From positions 46,657-110,656 of the forward strand of contig NZ_BMFP01000010.1 in NCBI RefSeq assembly GCF_014638845.1: 64,000 bases of DNA. Reading direction: 5' to 3'. This document shows positions 9,441-18,173 of this stretch, in pieces. The first letter of the stretch is position 1, and each line of letters opens with the position of its first letter. Both the position numbers and the translations under genes were made by a program. The stretch is from Pontibacter amylolyticus (GTDB taxonomy: Bacteria > Bacteroidota > Bacteroidia > Cytophagales > Hymenobacteraceae). The notes beneath the pieces are model-generated. The model did no database searches. It was not told the DNA's origin and saw only the letters and a program-made list of their open reading frames with translations.

Positions 9441-9482
9441 TCCTGTTAATCCTAAATGTAATGCGTTGTAAAAATCCGGCTG

Positions 9483-10055
9483 TTACCGACCTGCAATATT
9501 AGCAATACTCAGCCAATTTCGCAGCATATCGAGCCCATAAGTCGTGAGGGCGGCCTCCGGATGGAACTGCAGCGCATGCAGCGGCAGTGTGCTGTGCCTG
9601 AAGGCCATGAGCTCTCCCTCGGCAGTATACGCAAGTGGCACGATACTGTCAGGCCAATGTTTTAAAACCAGCGAATGGTAGCGTACGACAGGCATTTTGG
9701 AGGGAAGCCCGGCAAACAGCGGATCAGCCTCGCAGATGATCTCGGAGATCTTGCCGTGCATGGGCTTTATACCTTTGTCGAGCCGGGCACCGAAAAACTC
9801 ACCCAGCGCCTGATGTCCCAGGCAGATACCGAGCATCGGCACTTTGTCGTGGTAGTGCCGGATCACGTCCATCATCACGCCTGCCCTTTGCGGCTCCCCC
9901 GGCCCGGGCGACAAGACAATGCCTTCAATCGGAAGTGCCTTGATTTCCTCCAGCTTCACATCGTTGCGCAACACGTGCACCTCCACCCCCAGCTGACCGA
10001 AATAGTCTACCAGGTTGTAGGTAAAGGAGTCGAAGTTGTCGAGCAGGAGCAGCAT
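9483..10055 (-). CDS. pabA: Aminodeoxychorismate/anthranilate synthase glutamine amidotransferase subunit
   Basis: A class I glutamine amidotransferase of 190 residues. DNFDSFTYNLVDYF is at the N terminus, with SPGPGEP near 49-55, the nucleophile Cys in GICLGHQ at about residue 78, and the catalytic His-Glu pair in ALQFHPEA. It supplies ammonia to a chorismate-using partner, for folate (PabA) or tryptophan (TrpG). No trpE or pabB lies nearby, so a free-standing or shared subunit is likely. I favour pabA, but trpG function cannot be excluded. The start codon is preceded directly by an 8-bp-phased repeat tract (10062-10101). Confidence 0.85.
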   Translation of the reverse strand: MLLLLDNFDSFTYNLVDYFGQLGVEVHVLRNDVKLEEIKALPIEGIVLSPGPGEPQRAGVMMDVIRHYHDKVPMLGICLGHQALGEFFGARLDKGIKPMHGKISEIICEADPLFAGLPSKMPVVRYHSLVLKHWPDSIVPLAYTAEGELMAFRHSTLPLHALQFHPEAALTTYGLDMLRNWLSIANIAGR

Positions 10056-10387
10056 TGTTGTAATTTGGGGATTTGGAAATTTGAAAATGTGGAGATGAAT
10101 TGTATCGTCAAATCCTGAGAAGATCAGTGGATTTTCAGATGCTTGAAGCTATCCCCTGATTTATTCCACGCAGGCTCTTAAACCTGAGGCAAGCCCTCAC
10201 CAAGGTATGAGAACAAGGTATAGGTATAGTTTTAACCCGAGCCGAACAGGTATAGCCTTATACCTGACTGATGAAAATTTATTTTTCAGGTAACGTGAAT
10301 GCGTCGCTATATCAGCTCAAATTCATCTTTAAAGAGTAGGGTCAAAATCCCGCATCTCCAAATCCTCACATCTCTAAATTTTCAAAT
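10056..10387. repeat. Repeat-bounded intergenic region with octad tracts and GGTATA cluster
   Basis: No gene is visible. Both edges carry AT-rich tracts built of exact 8-base units in opposite orientation. At 10062-10101 there are five units of the AATTTGGG/GATTTGGA type; at 10352-10391 there are five units of the complementary AAATCCTC/AAATTTTC type. The second runs over the stop codon of the CvpA gene. Between them (10201-10270) the word GGTATA/TATACC occurs four times within about 60 bases. The layout suggests an inserted or expanded non-coding element rather than a regulatory region. Confidence 0.7.
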
Positions 10388-10906
10388 CTAAAAATGCTCC
10401 TTGAGCGAAAGCAGCAGCGACTTCACAAACGGCAGCACATAGCTCATTACGCTGAGGGCATACGGGGTAGTTTTAACGACAAACGGATATACCGTAGAGC
10501 TCGCCGCCGTTTCAGGGGTGATGGCTATACCTGCCATCTCTGATACGTAGAGCAGCAGGCTCAGGGCCAGCGTCCACTTCAGGGCTCCCAGCAGGGCGCC
10601 CAATATGTTGTCAAACATGCCAAACGGCGTGAAATCGATCACCTTTTTGAGCAGGATCCCCAACACCCGCACTCCCAGGATAATCGCCACGAAGATAACC
10701 AGGAAGGTAACGAAAGGCAGCAGGCCGCCGGCATCGCCAATGTACTCTTTCATGATGGGCAGGCCGGAGTCGAGCAGTTTGAGGCCAAGCAGAATGCCCA
10801 GCACCAGCGCAAACAGCGAAATCAGCTCAAGCAGAAGGCCTTTGCGGAAACCCAGGAAGGCACCGAACAGAATGGGGATGGCCAGAAAAATATCGAAGGT
10901 ACTCAC
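10388..10906 (-). CDS. CvpA family membrane protein
   Basis: The 172-residue protein has four predicted membrane helices. It starts MSTFDIFLAIPILFGAFLGF, where the early FDI and the GFRKGLLLEL loop are typical of CvpA (Colicin V production protein) proteins. The family is linked to envelope homeostasis and bile or stress resistance in other bacteria; the molecular function is unsettled. It is a single gene on the minus strand, about 100 bp downstream of a YqeY gene. The stop codon lies inside an octad repeat tract. Confidence 0.85.
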   Translation of the reverse strand: MSTFDIFLAIPILFGAFLGFRKGLLLELISLFALVLGILLGLKLLDSGLPIMKEYIGDAGGLLPFVTFLVIFVAIILGVRVLGILLKKVIDFTPFGMFDNILGALLGALKWTLALSLLLYVSEMAGIAITPETAASSTVYPFVVKTTPYALSVMSYVLPFVKSLLLSLKEHF

Positions 10907-11012
10907 AGGATAAAAACATTAAAGGCAGAAGCGAACACCTGTCGCCCCTGCCTTCAAATATAGGACAATTGCAGCATTCACACCAGTAGGCAGGCTGCAA
11001 AAAATCCGAATT

Positions 11013-11474
11013 TTAGAAATCCGTGTTGTTCAGCAAATCGCCCACGGCTTTGGAAATGGCACGCCCGTCGGCCTGTCCGGCCAGTTCGCGGGAGGCAACG
11101 CCCATTACCTTGCCTAGGTCTGAGGGACCCGATGCGCCCACCCGCTGAATGATCTCCAGCAGACGAACGCGCAAGTCACCCTCGTCGAGCTGCCCGGGCA
11201 GGTACTCTTCTATCACGGCCAGCTCCGCCAATTCTACTTGTTCCAGGTCGGCACGCTGCTGTTTGGCGTATATCTCGGCCGACTCACGGCGCTGCTTGGC
11301 GGCTTTGGTGAGCAGCTTTAACTCCGTATCCTCGCTGATCCCATCGGTGCCGCCCTTTTCGGTTTCGGCCAGCAGTATGAGCGATTTTATGCTGCGTAGC
11401 GCCTGCAGTCGGGCTTTGTCTTTGGCCAGCATCGCCTGCTTGATATCGGCTTCAATGCGTTGTTTTAAACTCAT
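11013..11474 (-). CDS. GatB/YqeY domain-containing protein
   Basis: The protein of 153 residues opens MSLKQRIEADIKQAML and continues through LRSIKSLILLAETEKG, then an alpha-helical C-terminal half (EEYLPGQL, VGASGPSDLGKVMGVASRELAGQADGRAISKAV). It matches stand-alone YqeY proteins, which resemble the tail domain of GatB and may bind tRNA. The exact role is unknown. It is transcribed away from pdxJ, with about 165 bp between the two starts. Confidence 0.92.
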   Translation of the reverse strand: MSLKQRIEADIKQAMLAKDKARLQALRSIKSLILLAETEKGGTDGISEDTELKLLTKAAKQRRESAEIYAKQQRADLEQVELAELAVIEEYLPGQLDEGDLRVRLLEIIQRVGASGPSDLGKVMGVASRELAGQADGRAISKAVGDLLNNTDF

Positions 11475-11640
11475 AGTCTTATGGTTGATTGGTTATTTAA
11501 GGCAAGTGATGAACTCCCTGCCTCTACTTTATACACTACTACAGCCGGGGCCATAGGTTATCATCTTAATCAAATTTCCACTAATTTAGTCTTTCCGTAT
11601 GCATTAGTATCACCAGCCTACGGGCTACAACACACATACC

Positions 11641-12354
11641 ATGACCAAACTTAGTGTAAATATAAACAAAATAGCCACACTGCGGAACGCCCGGGGCGGC
11701 GACAGACCCAACGTAGTGCAGGCCGCCAAGGACTGCGAGCGGTTCGGCGCCGAAGGTATAACGGTGCACCCACGCCCCGACGAGCGCCACATCCGCTACC
11801 GCGACGTGTACGATCTGAAGGAAGTCGTGACCACGGAGTTTAACATCGAAGGCAACCCAACGCCCGATTTTCTGAAGATCGTGAAAGACGTGCGCCCCGC
11901 CCAGGCCACTTTGGTGCCGGATGCGCCGGATGCCATCACCTCCAACGCTGGCTGGGACACGCTGCATCACAAAGATTTTCTGACGGATGTGATCGGCGAA
12001 CTGAAAGAACTGGGTATACGCACCTCTATTTTTGTGGACCCGGATGTGCGCATGATCGAGGGAGCCTCATTTATCGGCACAGACCGGGTGGAGCTCTACA
12101 CCGAAGCCTATGCCAAAGGCTACCCCACAAACCCTGAGGAAGCGATACGCTCATACCTGGTGGCCGCGCAAAAGGCCAAGGAGCTCGGTATCGGCCTCAA
12201 CGCCGGCCACGACCTGGACCTCGACAACCTGAAATACCTGAAAGACACGCTGCCTGGTTTGCTGGAAGTGAGCATCGGGCACGCGCTGATCTGCGATGCG
12301 CTATACCTTGGGCTGGAAAACACGATCCAGCTATACCTGCGTCAACTCAAATAA
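11641..12354 (+). CDS. pdxJ: Pyridoxine 5'-phosphate synthase
   Basis: Condenses deoxyxylulose 5-phosphate with 3-amino-2-oxopropyl phosphate to make pyridoxine 5'-phosphate, in the DXP-dependent vitamin B6 pathway. The TIM-barrel enzyme of 237 residues shows KLSVNINKIATLRNARGGD, the GITVHPRPDERHI block and GLNAGHDLDLDNL, all family hallmarks. Length is typical. The 3' end contains TATACC words in the LYLGLE and LYLRQ codons. The next gene (selU) begins at the stop codon or slightly inside this gene. Confidence 0.96.
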   Translation: MTKLSVNINKIATLRNARGGDRPNVVQAAKDCERFGAEGITVHPRPDERHIRYRDVYDLKEVVTTEFNIEGNPTPDFLKIVKDVRPAQATLVPDAPDAITSNAGWDTLHHKDFLTDVIGELKELGIRTSIFVDPDVRMIEGASFIGTDRVELYTEAYAKGYPTNPEEAIRSYLVAAQKAKELGIGLNAGHDLDLDNLKYLKDTLPGLLEVSIGHALICDALYLGLENTIQLYLRQLK

Positions 12355-12355
12355 A

Positions 12356-13387
12356 GTGGTCCATACCATCACGATACAGGAATTTTTGGCGAAAGCGAAG
12401 CAATTGCCTGTGCTGGATGCCCGCGCACCCAAAGAGTACGCGCTCGGTCGTATACCGCAAGCCCGGAGCTTTCCTATTTTCTCGGATGAAGAGCGGGCCA
12501 CGATCGGAACGGCCTACAAGCAGCAGGGGCACGATCCGGCAGTGCTGATCGGGCTCGACCTTTTTGGCCCCAAGATGTCAGGATTTGTGCGGGAGGCAGA
12601 AAAGCTGGCTCAGACGAAAGAAGTACTGGTGCATTGCTGGAGGGGTGGCATGCGCAGCGGAGCCATGGCTTGGCTGCTCGACTTCTCGGGCTTTCAGGTA
12701 TACCTGTTGCAGGGCGGCTACAAGGCTTACCGGCAGTACATGCACGAGCAGTTTGAGCGCGAGCGTCCGTTGCTCGTGATCAGCGGGAATACCGGAAGTG
12801 GCAAAACCGATTTACTCCCCTACCTGCAACAGCACGGTCAGCAGATCATCGACCTCGAAGGACTGGCTAGTCACAAGGGTTCTTCATTCGGGAACATCGG
12901 CATGGCGCCGCAACCCAGCACCGAGCACTTCGAGAACCTACTGGGTATGGCCTTGCTCGAGCTCGATGATCAGAAACCGCTGTGGTTGGAAGACGAAAGC
13001 ATCGGCATCGGAAAGGTGCAGATGCCCAAGTCGCTGTTTAATAAAATGCAGGAAGCCCCGGCTATTGTGCTCGAGGTTCCGAAGCCGTTGCGTATACAGA
13101 AGCTGGCTGAGGAGTACTGCCGCACCGACCCGGCTTTGCTGGAGGCGGCTATACTTAGAATAAAGAAACGGCTGGGCGGATTGGCCACAAAAGAGGCCAT
13201 CGAAGCCATCTCGGCTGGTGACATGGAAAAGATGGTGGATATCGCCCTCTCCTACTACGACAAAGCCTATACCTACGACCTGGCCAAAAAGCAAAACGTG
13301 CTGCGTCTGCCCCTGGAAACCTTGAATCCGGAAGAGAACGCCCAGCACCTGGTTGAATTCGCCAGGCTGCACCAGCTGATTAAATAA
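12356..13387 (+). CDS. selU: tRNA 2-selenouridine synthase (SelU/MnmH)
   Basis: Converts 2-thiouridine at the wobble position of certain tRNAs to 2-selenouridine through a geranylated intermediate, using selenophosphate. It has an N-terminal rhodanese domain with catalytic Cys at about residue 94 in VHCWRGGMRSG. A C-terminal P-loop domain follows, with GNTGSGKT near 144-151. I chose GTG at 12356, two bases after the pdxJ stop, because the family sequence begins there. An ATG at 12296 in the same frame would overlap pdxJ by 59 bases and add 20 unlike residues. selD, the selenophosphate supplier, follows about 120 bp downstream, which fixes the pathway. Confidence 0.93.
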   Translation: MVHTITIQEFLAKAKQLPVLDARAPKEYALGRIPQARSFPIFSDEERATIGTAYKQQGHDPAVLIGLDLFGPKMSGFVREAEKLAQTKEVLVHCWRGGMRSGAMAWLLDFSGFQVYLLQGGYKAYRQYMHEQFERERPLLVISGNTGSGKTDLLPYLQQHGQQIIDLEGLASHKGSSFGNIGMAPQPSTEHFENLLGMALLELDDQKPLWLEDESIGIGKVQMPKSLFNKMQEAPAIVLEVPKPLRIQKLAEEYCRTDPALLEAAILRIKKRLGGLATKEAIEAISAGDMEKMVDIALSYYDKAYTYDLAKKQNVLRLPLETLNPEENAQHLVEFARLHQLIK

Positions 13388-13507
13388 GTGTCCGGACAAA
13401 AAGCAATCGAGGCAAAGCTCACAAAAGAAGCCAGTTGAAATAACCTGGCAGCAATATCTTACAGGCATACAACCGCTATACCTGTGATGAACAATAACTC
13501 ACTAACA

Positions 13508-14560
13508 ATGGAAGAAACCAACACCCAGGACATAAAACTCACCCAGTACAGCCACGGCGCTGGCTGCGGCTGCAAGATATCCCCCAAAGTGCTCGACAAG
13601 ATCCTGCACACCGACATCCACTACCCCGAAAACGACAGGCTGCTGGTGGGCAACAGCTCCCGAGACGATGCCGCGGTCTATGACATAGGCAATGGCCGCG
13701 CCGTGATCAGCACCACTGACTTTTTCATGCCGATCGTGGATGATGCTTACGACTTTGGTCGCATCGCCTCCGCCAATGCCATTTCGGATGTGTATGCGAT
13801 GGGTGGCACGCCTACCATTGCTATTGCCGTGCTGGGCTGGCCGATCGACAAACTGGCCCCTGAGGTAGCCAAGCGCGTGATCGAGGGTAGCCGCAGCATC
13901 TGCCACGAGGCCGGTATACCTTTGGCAGGTGGCCACAGCATCGACAGCCCGGAGCCGATCTTCGGACTGGCCGTGACCGGCATGCTCGACATCCCGAACC
14001 TGAAACGCAACGACACCGCCACCGCCGGCTGCGAGCTATACCTGACCAAACCACTGGGCGTAGGCATCCTGACTACCGCTCAGAAAAAAGCCATCCTGAA
14101 GCCTGAACATACGCACCTGGCACCGCAGCAGATGATGCAGCTGAACAAGATCGGCGCTGAACTGGGCGAGCTACCCCAGGTAAAAGCCATGACCGACGTG
14201 ACGGGCTTTGGTCTGCTGGGTCACCTCTCCGAAATGTGCGAAGGCAGCAACCTGGCTGCGGAAGTATACTTTGACAAAGTACCGGTTATACCGGAGGCGC
14301 TGGATTATTTGGCGCAAAAAGCCATACCTGGCGGCACCCACCGCAACTTCGACAGCTACGGACACAAAATAGCCGAGCTCACCGTAGACCAGAAGCACCT
14401 GCTCTGCGACCCGCAAACCAGCGGAGGGCTTTTAGTTGCCGTTGATCCAGGCGGACGCGAAGAGGTGCTGCAGCTGTTTGAGGAGTACGGTCTGCAGCTA
14501 GAACCCCTAGGCGTGCTGAAGGAGCGTGACAGTGAAGAGAAGCTGATTCGGGTGTTGTAA
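13508..14560 (+). CDS. selD: Selenide, water dikinase (selenophosphate synthetase)
   Basis: Makes selenophosphate from selenide and ATP, the selenium donor for SelU and, where present, selenocysteine synthesis. QYSHGAGCGCKISPKVL near the N terminus carries the catalytic Cys (about residue 20, Cys not selenocysteine) and Lys23. ISTTDFFMPIVDD, AMGGTPTIAIAVLGWP, GGHSIDSPEPIFGLAVTG and LCDPQTSGGLL are all conserved. I chose ATG at 13508 from the family N-terminal length; ATG at 13487 is a possible alternative. No selA or selB is in the window, so use for tRNA selenouridine is the supported role. Confidence 0.95.
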   Translation: MEETNTQDIKLTQYSHGAGCGCKISPKVLDKILHTDIHYPENDRLLVGNSSRDDAAVYDIGNGRAVISTTDFFMPIVDDAYDFGRIASANAISDVYAMGGTPTIAIAVLGWPIDKLAPEVAKRVIEGSRSICHEAGIPLAGGHSIDSPEPIFGLAVTGMLDIPNLKRNDTATAGCELYLTKPLGVGILTTAQKKAILKPEHTHLAPQQMMQLNKIGAELGELPQVKAMTDVTGFGLLGHLSEMCEGSNLAAEVYFDKVPVIPEALDYLAQKAIPGGTHRNFDSYGHKIAELTVDQKHLLCDPQTSGGLLVAVDPGGREEVLQLFEEYGLQLEPLGVLKERDSEEKLIRVL

Positions 14561-14563
14561 AAA

Positions 14564-15220
14564 ATGCGCGGAAGGAGGTATAAAAAGCTCTATTATGTAC
14601 CAGGGTTACTCAGTTTACTCCTGGTAGCCATGCTGTTTATACCTATCGCACTGGAGCAGAACCGCAAGCTTGATAAGCGCGTTTTGGAAGTGAACGTGTG
14701 GCACCCTGACAGGGGAAAGCTGTTTCCTTTTCCTGAGCGTAATTATAAACCAGTTGTGCTCACAAGGGATGCCGAGCAGAATAAAGCCGCTATCGCCAGT
14801 GCCCGGGCATTCATCAACCAAATGTATACAACAGGAGACGGAGTGAACGGCATCCGCTACATTTTCCAGGATGCCTCTTATGGCACGTACGTAAGCGTAT
14901 TGAATTCCCTTAAAGTAGATAGCATTGCCTCCTTTGTTGTTTACGAAAATAGTATCTGGGTATTAAACAGACCCAAACCAGCTGGGCCGCAACTCTTTTT
15001 TGAATGTGACATCATCCTTCTGGATTATTCAGATGTCATCTATTCACAAATGAGCTTCTCTGAGAAAATGGACCATCATCTGGCACCTTACCGAGCGGGC
15101 GCCGCTAAACTCTGGCCTACACTTGTTTTGCTCGGGTTGATAGCCATACTCAACTTGAAGCAAATACTTCGCAAAAAAACTTATACTTTAACCAATAACA
15201 CATCTTCTACCGTAAGGTAA
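14564..15220 (+). CDS. Hypothetical membrane protein
   Basis: A protein of 218 residues I do not recognise. It has one hydrophobic helix near residues 12-31 and another near 185-202 (LWPTLVLLGLIAILNL), with a roughly 150-residue domain between them. That fits a protein anchored at both ends with an extracytoplasmic domain. It begins only three bases after selD, so it is probably cotranscribed, but nothing in it suggests a selenium role. Codon use resembles its neighbours but with fewer GC-rich codons. Confidence 0.65.
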   Translation: MRGRRYKKLYYVPGLLSLLLVAMLFIPIALEQNRKLDKRVLEVNVWHPDRGKLFPFPERNYKPVVLTRDAEQNKAAIASARAFINQMYTTGDGVNGIRYIFQDASYGTYVSVLNSLKVDSIASFVVYENSIWVLNRPKPAGPQLFFECDIILLDYSDVIYSQMSFSEKMDHHLAPYRAGAAKLWPTLVLLGLIAILNLKQILRKKTYTLTNNTSSTVR

Positions 15221-15257
15221 GCTGATAATCATACAGGACCATCCTACCCCACATAAC

Positions 15258-16028
15258 ATGAAACTACACTACAAGGAAATGGGCCATGGGCAACCGCTGC
15301 TGATCTTGCACGGACTGTTCGGCACATTGGATAACTGGGCAACCCTGGCCAAGCGACTGGCCGAGCACTACAATGTGTTTCTGGTGGACCTGCGCAACCA
15401 CGGCCGCTCCCCGCACAGCGAAGAGCACAACTACGACGCGATGGCCGAAGATGTATTGCGCCTGGTAGACGAGCTTCAAATCCCGACGCCAGCCATCATG
15501 GGACACTCCATGGGGGGCAAAGTGGCAATGAACTACGCGCTGAAATACCCGACCCGCCTCACCAAGCTGATTGTGGTCGACATTGCCCCGAAGGCCTACC
15601 CGCCGCACCACGACGAGATCATTGATGCGCTGCAGTCAGTGGACCTGAGCACAGTGACCAGCCGTGGCGATGTGGACAAGCAACTGGCCAGAACAATCCC
15701 GGAGGAGTCAGTGCGCCTGTTCCTGATGAAGAACCTGTACCGCAAAGATGACAACACTTTTGGCTGGCGCATGAACCTGGATGCGATCGAGAAGAATTAC
15801 GAGAAAGTAGCAGCTCCTATCACCTCCGAGACGCCTTTCAAGAAAAACACGCTCTTCATCAAAGGCGGGCGCTCGCGCTACATCATGCCCGAAGATGTGT
15901 ATGGCAGCATTGAGCGCCTGTTTACGCTTGTGGAAGTGGAAACCATACCTGAAGCCGGCCACTGGGTACACGCCGAAGCCCCGGATAAGGTATACGACCT
16001 GGTAACGAGGTTCCTGGATACTGACTGA
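15258..16028 (+). CDS. Alpha/beta hydrolase (YbfF-like esterase)
   Basis: The 256-residue cytosolic enzyme has LLILHGLFGTLDNWATLAKRL, DLRNHGRSPHS, the nucleophile elbow GHSMGG (Ser at about residue 84) and the catalytic His in EAGHWVHAEAP. The combination of DLRNHGRS and GHSMGGK is characteristic of the YbfF group of small acyl esterases. The natural substrate is unknown. It starts 37 bp after the membrane protein gene and is the second alpha/beta hydrolase in the window; the two differ around the acid residue and are not recent duplicates. Confidence 0.88.
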   Translation: MKLHYKEMGHGQPLLILHGLFGTLDNWATLAKRLAEHYNVFLVDLRNHGRSPHSEEHNYDAMAEDVLRLVDELQIPTPAIMGHSMGGKVAMNYALKYPTRLTKLIVVDIAPKAYPPHHDEIIDALQSVDLSTVTSRGDVDKQLARTIPEESVRLFLMKNLYRKDDNTFGWRMNLDAIEKNYEKVAAPITSETPFKKNTLFIKGGRSRYIMPEDVYGSIERLFTLVEVETIPEAGHWVHAEAPDKVYDLVTRFLDTD

Positions 16029-16244
16029 ATCTGAATCAGGATTTTCAGAGTTAAAGAGGGCCCCTATCCCCACGGATTGACTGGGTTGCTATACCAGATT
16101 TTTATATCGCTCGCCGCAGTCCGCTGAAGGGACACGATGCATTGTGTTTCCATGCTTTTGTCGCTAGTCAAGGCACTTGAAGGAACTGCACACTGCTGCA
16201 AAGGCTAGAACTATCCTGCAAATCCTTAGAGTAGATCCTGACAG

Positions 16245-16277
16245 CAAAGCCGTAGCCAAAAGCTGCGGCTTTGTTTT
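16245..16277. terminator. Hairpin terminator
   Basis: A 12-bp stem (CAAAGCCGTAGC with GCTGCGGCTTTG, one G-U pair) and a 5-base loop, followed by TTTT. It lies in the 321-bp gap between the hydrolase and the methylase and probably ends the pdxJ-to-hydrolase transcripts. The gap also holds the start of a CTGAATCAGGATTT repeat near 16030 and a fragment resembling the GC-rich repeat of 48.4 kb (about 16055-16100). Confidence 0.7.
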
Positions 16278-16302
16278 AAGGTATAGCCATTACAACAGGC
16301 CA

Positions 16303-16342
16303 AACCACTAAACAATTAAACAATTCAACCATCCAACAAATA
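16303..16342. repeat. Octad repeat tract (AACAATTA type)
   Basis: Five consecutive units of exactly 8 bases, each beginning AAC: AACCACTA, AACAATTA, AACAATTC, AACCATCC and AACAAATA. The tract ends 7 bases before the ATG of the methylase gene at 16350, so it would form much of its leader. Same 8-base phasing as tracts elsewhere in the window. Confidence 0.65.
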
Positions 16343-16349
16343 ACTTAAC

Positions 16350-17066
16350 ATGAAGAAGACCGGCACGCTATACCTGATTCCGACCATACTGGCTGACGAC
16401 ACAGCCGACCAGGTGATATCGCCGCAGGTGAAGGACACGGTTCAGCGGCTGACCTATTTTATTGTGGAGAACCTGCGCACCGCCCGTCGATTCGTTAAAA
16501 GCATTTGCCCGGAACTGGTGATCGAACAGCTGAATTTTGTGCAGGTTGATAAAGATGCAACGCCCGCTCAGGTGCATGCCTCTCTGAAGCCACTGCTGGA
16601 GCAAGGTATAGACGCTGGTATTATATCAGAGGCGGGCTGCCCAGGTATAGCTGACCCCGGGGCCGAAGTGGCCAGGTACGCGCATCAGAAAGGTATACGG
16701 GTGGTGCCTTTTGCGGGGCCGTCAGCGATCCTGCTCAGCCTCATGGCCAGTGGCTTCAATGGCCAGCGATTCGCCTTCCACGGTTATCTGCCCATCGAGA
16801 AAGGGCCGCGGCTGCAGGCGCTGCGCAACCTCGAGAAGGAGATGCTGCAGCGGGACCAGACGCAGATCTTCATGGAAACGCCCTACCGCAACAACAAACT
16901 GCTCGAAGACCTGGTGCAAACCCTTAGCGGCGGCACCCGCCTCTGCATTGCGGCCAACATCACCTCACCGGAGCACGAGTTCATCCAAACCAAAACCATC
17001 GCCGAGTGGAAAGGCAAGCTACCGGATATACACAAGCAGCCGGCGGTGTTTTTGATTTATAGGTAA
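16350..17066 (+). CDS. SAM-dependent tetrapyrrole methylase-fold protein (RsmI-like)
   Basis: The 238-residue protein of the tetrapyrrole methylase fold shows TLYLIPTILADD at the N terminus, FIVENLRTARRF, ISEAGCPGIADPGAEVARYAH and VPFAGPSAILLSLMASG. It resembles RsmI, which 2'-O-methylates C1402 of 16S rRNA, but is shorter and lacks the usual PIGNLGD start, as do the second RsmI-like proteins found in many Bacteroidetes. The RNA target is therefore uncertain. The start is ATG at 16350, just after an octad repeat tract. The gene faces the DUF4249 gene, with about 70 bp between the stops. Confidence 0.85.
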   Translation: MKKTGTLYLIPTILADDTADQVISPQVKDTVQRLTYFIVENLRTARRFVKSICPELVIEQLNFVQVDKDATPAQVHASLKPLLEQGIDAGIISEAGCPGIADPGAEVARYAHQKGIRVVPFAGPSAILLSLMASGFNGQRFAFHGYLPIEKGPRLQALRNLEKEMLQRDQTQIFMETPYRNNKLLEDLVQTLSGGTRLCIAANITSPEHEFIQTKTIAEWKGKLPDIHKQPAVFLIYR

Positions 17067-17135
17067 TTTCTCTAAAAGAACTTTTAGCAAGGCCGGCACT
17101 GGGTTAGTCTCTTTTCTGAGATCGGGTTCTGTCCT

Positions 17136-18173
17136 CTACCAGTCTTCAGGTATACCCAAGTTTGCATTTTTCATTACCCGACAATCGTCAGGGAAGCGGA
17201 ATGGGGCGATGGGGTAGTCTATGTCATTCCGCAAAATGGTTACCTTCCTGGTGCTTACTCCGGATACATCAAAAAAACCGATCACCTGCTCATTTTCATT
17301 GTTTACGCTGGTGATGTTTCCTTTTACTTCGGCCGGAGGCGGGTCAAACACGGTGCCTGTGGCTAGCTTTTGCTGCTCCAGAATGCGAAAAAAATTGTAA
17401 GCCTCTTCGGTAATCGAATGTTGGTACAAGGTCAGTTTGTTCTTCACCCCCAAATATTTCTCAAAAGGCAGGAAGAGCACATTCTGACGGAGCACCTGTT
17501 TTCCATTGGTCAAGCGATCGTCTATCACTTTGAGCTGCTCCAGCCTTTCTTCAAGAAAGCATTGCACACAACATTCCTTTGGTGCGGGCAGCCCGGTGAA
17601 GGGGTGAATGTAATCCTGAGGCTGTGTCCTGACCTCGTATTGGGTAGTGAAAGACCAACGCAGGAAATTCTTTTCTTCTGCCGGATCGGAGTAGTCTACA
17701 AGCACGTTATACCCCGGAAGCAACTGTTGTTCACGTTCTCCCGGAAAGGCGAATGTCTGCTCAGCAACTTCAAATTGAACAGAGTCGATCGCTATCGGCT
17801 CTTTCATGACAACTGGCTCTGATTGGTAGAGTTGGTCACCTACCGTAATGTTGAGGGTGTAGGTCTGCCCGGGAACCCCTATTGCTTCGCCACCTCCGGT
17901 AGGGTAATAATACCCTGCCTTATCATACGAAAACAGGTGCCATTGCCCTTCATTGCTTGTCACCGTCACGACTGCCTTTTCTTCAAACTCATTATAGGGG
18001 GATGAATGTGGCTGGGAGTAACTCAGTCGCACGTAGTTCAGACTAGCCTCGTTAGTGAAGTACCCCTCTATCACCAGGTGTTTTCGTTGGGTGTTCAGAT
18101 CGGTATCAACCGGGTCGATGCAGCTCATGAGAAGCAGCAGGAAAAATGGCAGCAACCTTCGTAGCATACGCAT
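17136..18173 (-). CDS. DUF4249 family lipoprotein
   Basis: The 345-residue protein has a lipobox (LLLLMSC, Cys at about 18) and so is likely anchored in the outer membrane or periplasm. Its first domain is beta-rich (LVIEGYFTNEASLNYVRLSYSQ) with an internal pair of close cysteines (KECCVQC). DUF4249 proteins are Bacteroidetes-specific and nearly always sit next to a TonB-dependent receptor, as here. They may bind its ligand on the surface, but the ligand is unknown. Its ATG overlaps the receptor stop (TAATG), so translation is coupled. Confidence 0.87.
   Translation of the reverse strand: MRMLRRLLPFFLLLLMSCIDPVDTDLNTQRKHLVIEGYFTNEASLNYVRLSYSQPHSSPYNEFEEKAVVTVTSNEGQWHLFSYDKAGYYYPTGGGEAIGVPGQTYTLNITVGDQLYQSEPVVMKEPIAIDSVQFEVAEQTFAFPGEREQQLLPGYNVLVDYSDPAEEKNFLRWSFTTQYEVRTQPQDYIHPFTGLPAPKECCVQCFLEERLEQLKVIDDRLTNGKQVLRQNVLFLPFEKYLGVKNKLTLYQHSITEEAYNFFRILEQQKLATGTVFDPPPAEVKGNITSVNNENEQVIGFFDVSGVSTRKVTILRNDIDYPIAPFRFPDDCRVMKNANLGIPEDW

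Noticed and set aside
10201..10270. Possible riboswitch or small RNA in the GGTATA-rich gap
   Set aside because: The repeats are all in the form of the window-wide word and no stable conserved fold can be drawn.
11581..11970. Minus-strand frame over the 5' part of pdxJ
   Set aside because: It is a shadow of pdxJ and has no protein character of its own.
17072..17087. Short hairpin CTAAAAG-AA-CTTTTAG between the methylase and DUF4249 genes as a terminator
   Set aside because: The stem is only 7 bp, AT-only at its core, and has no T run after it.
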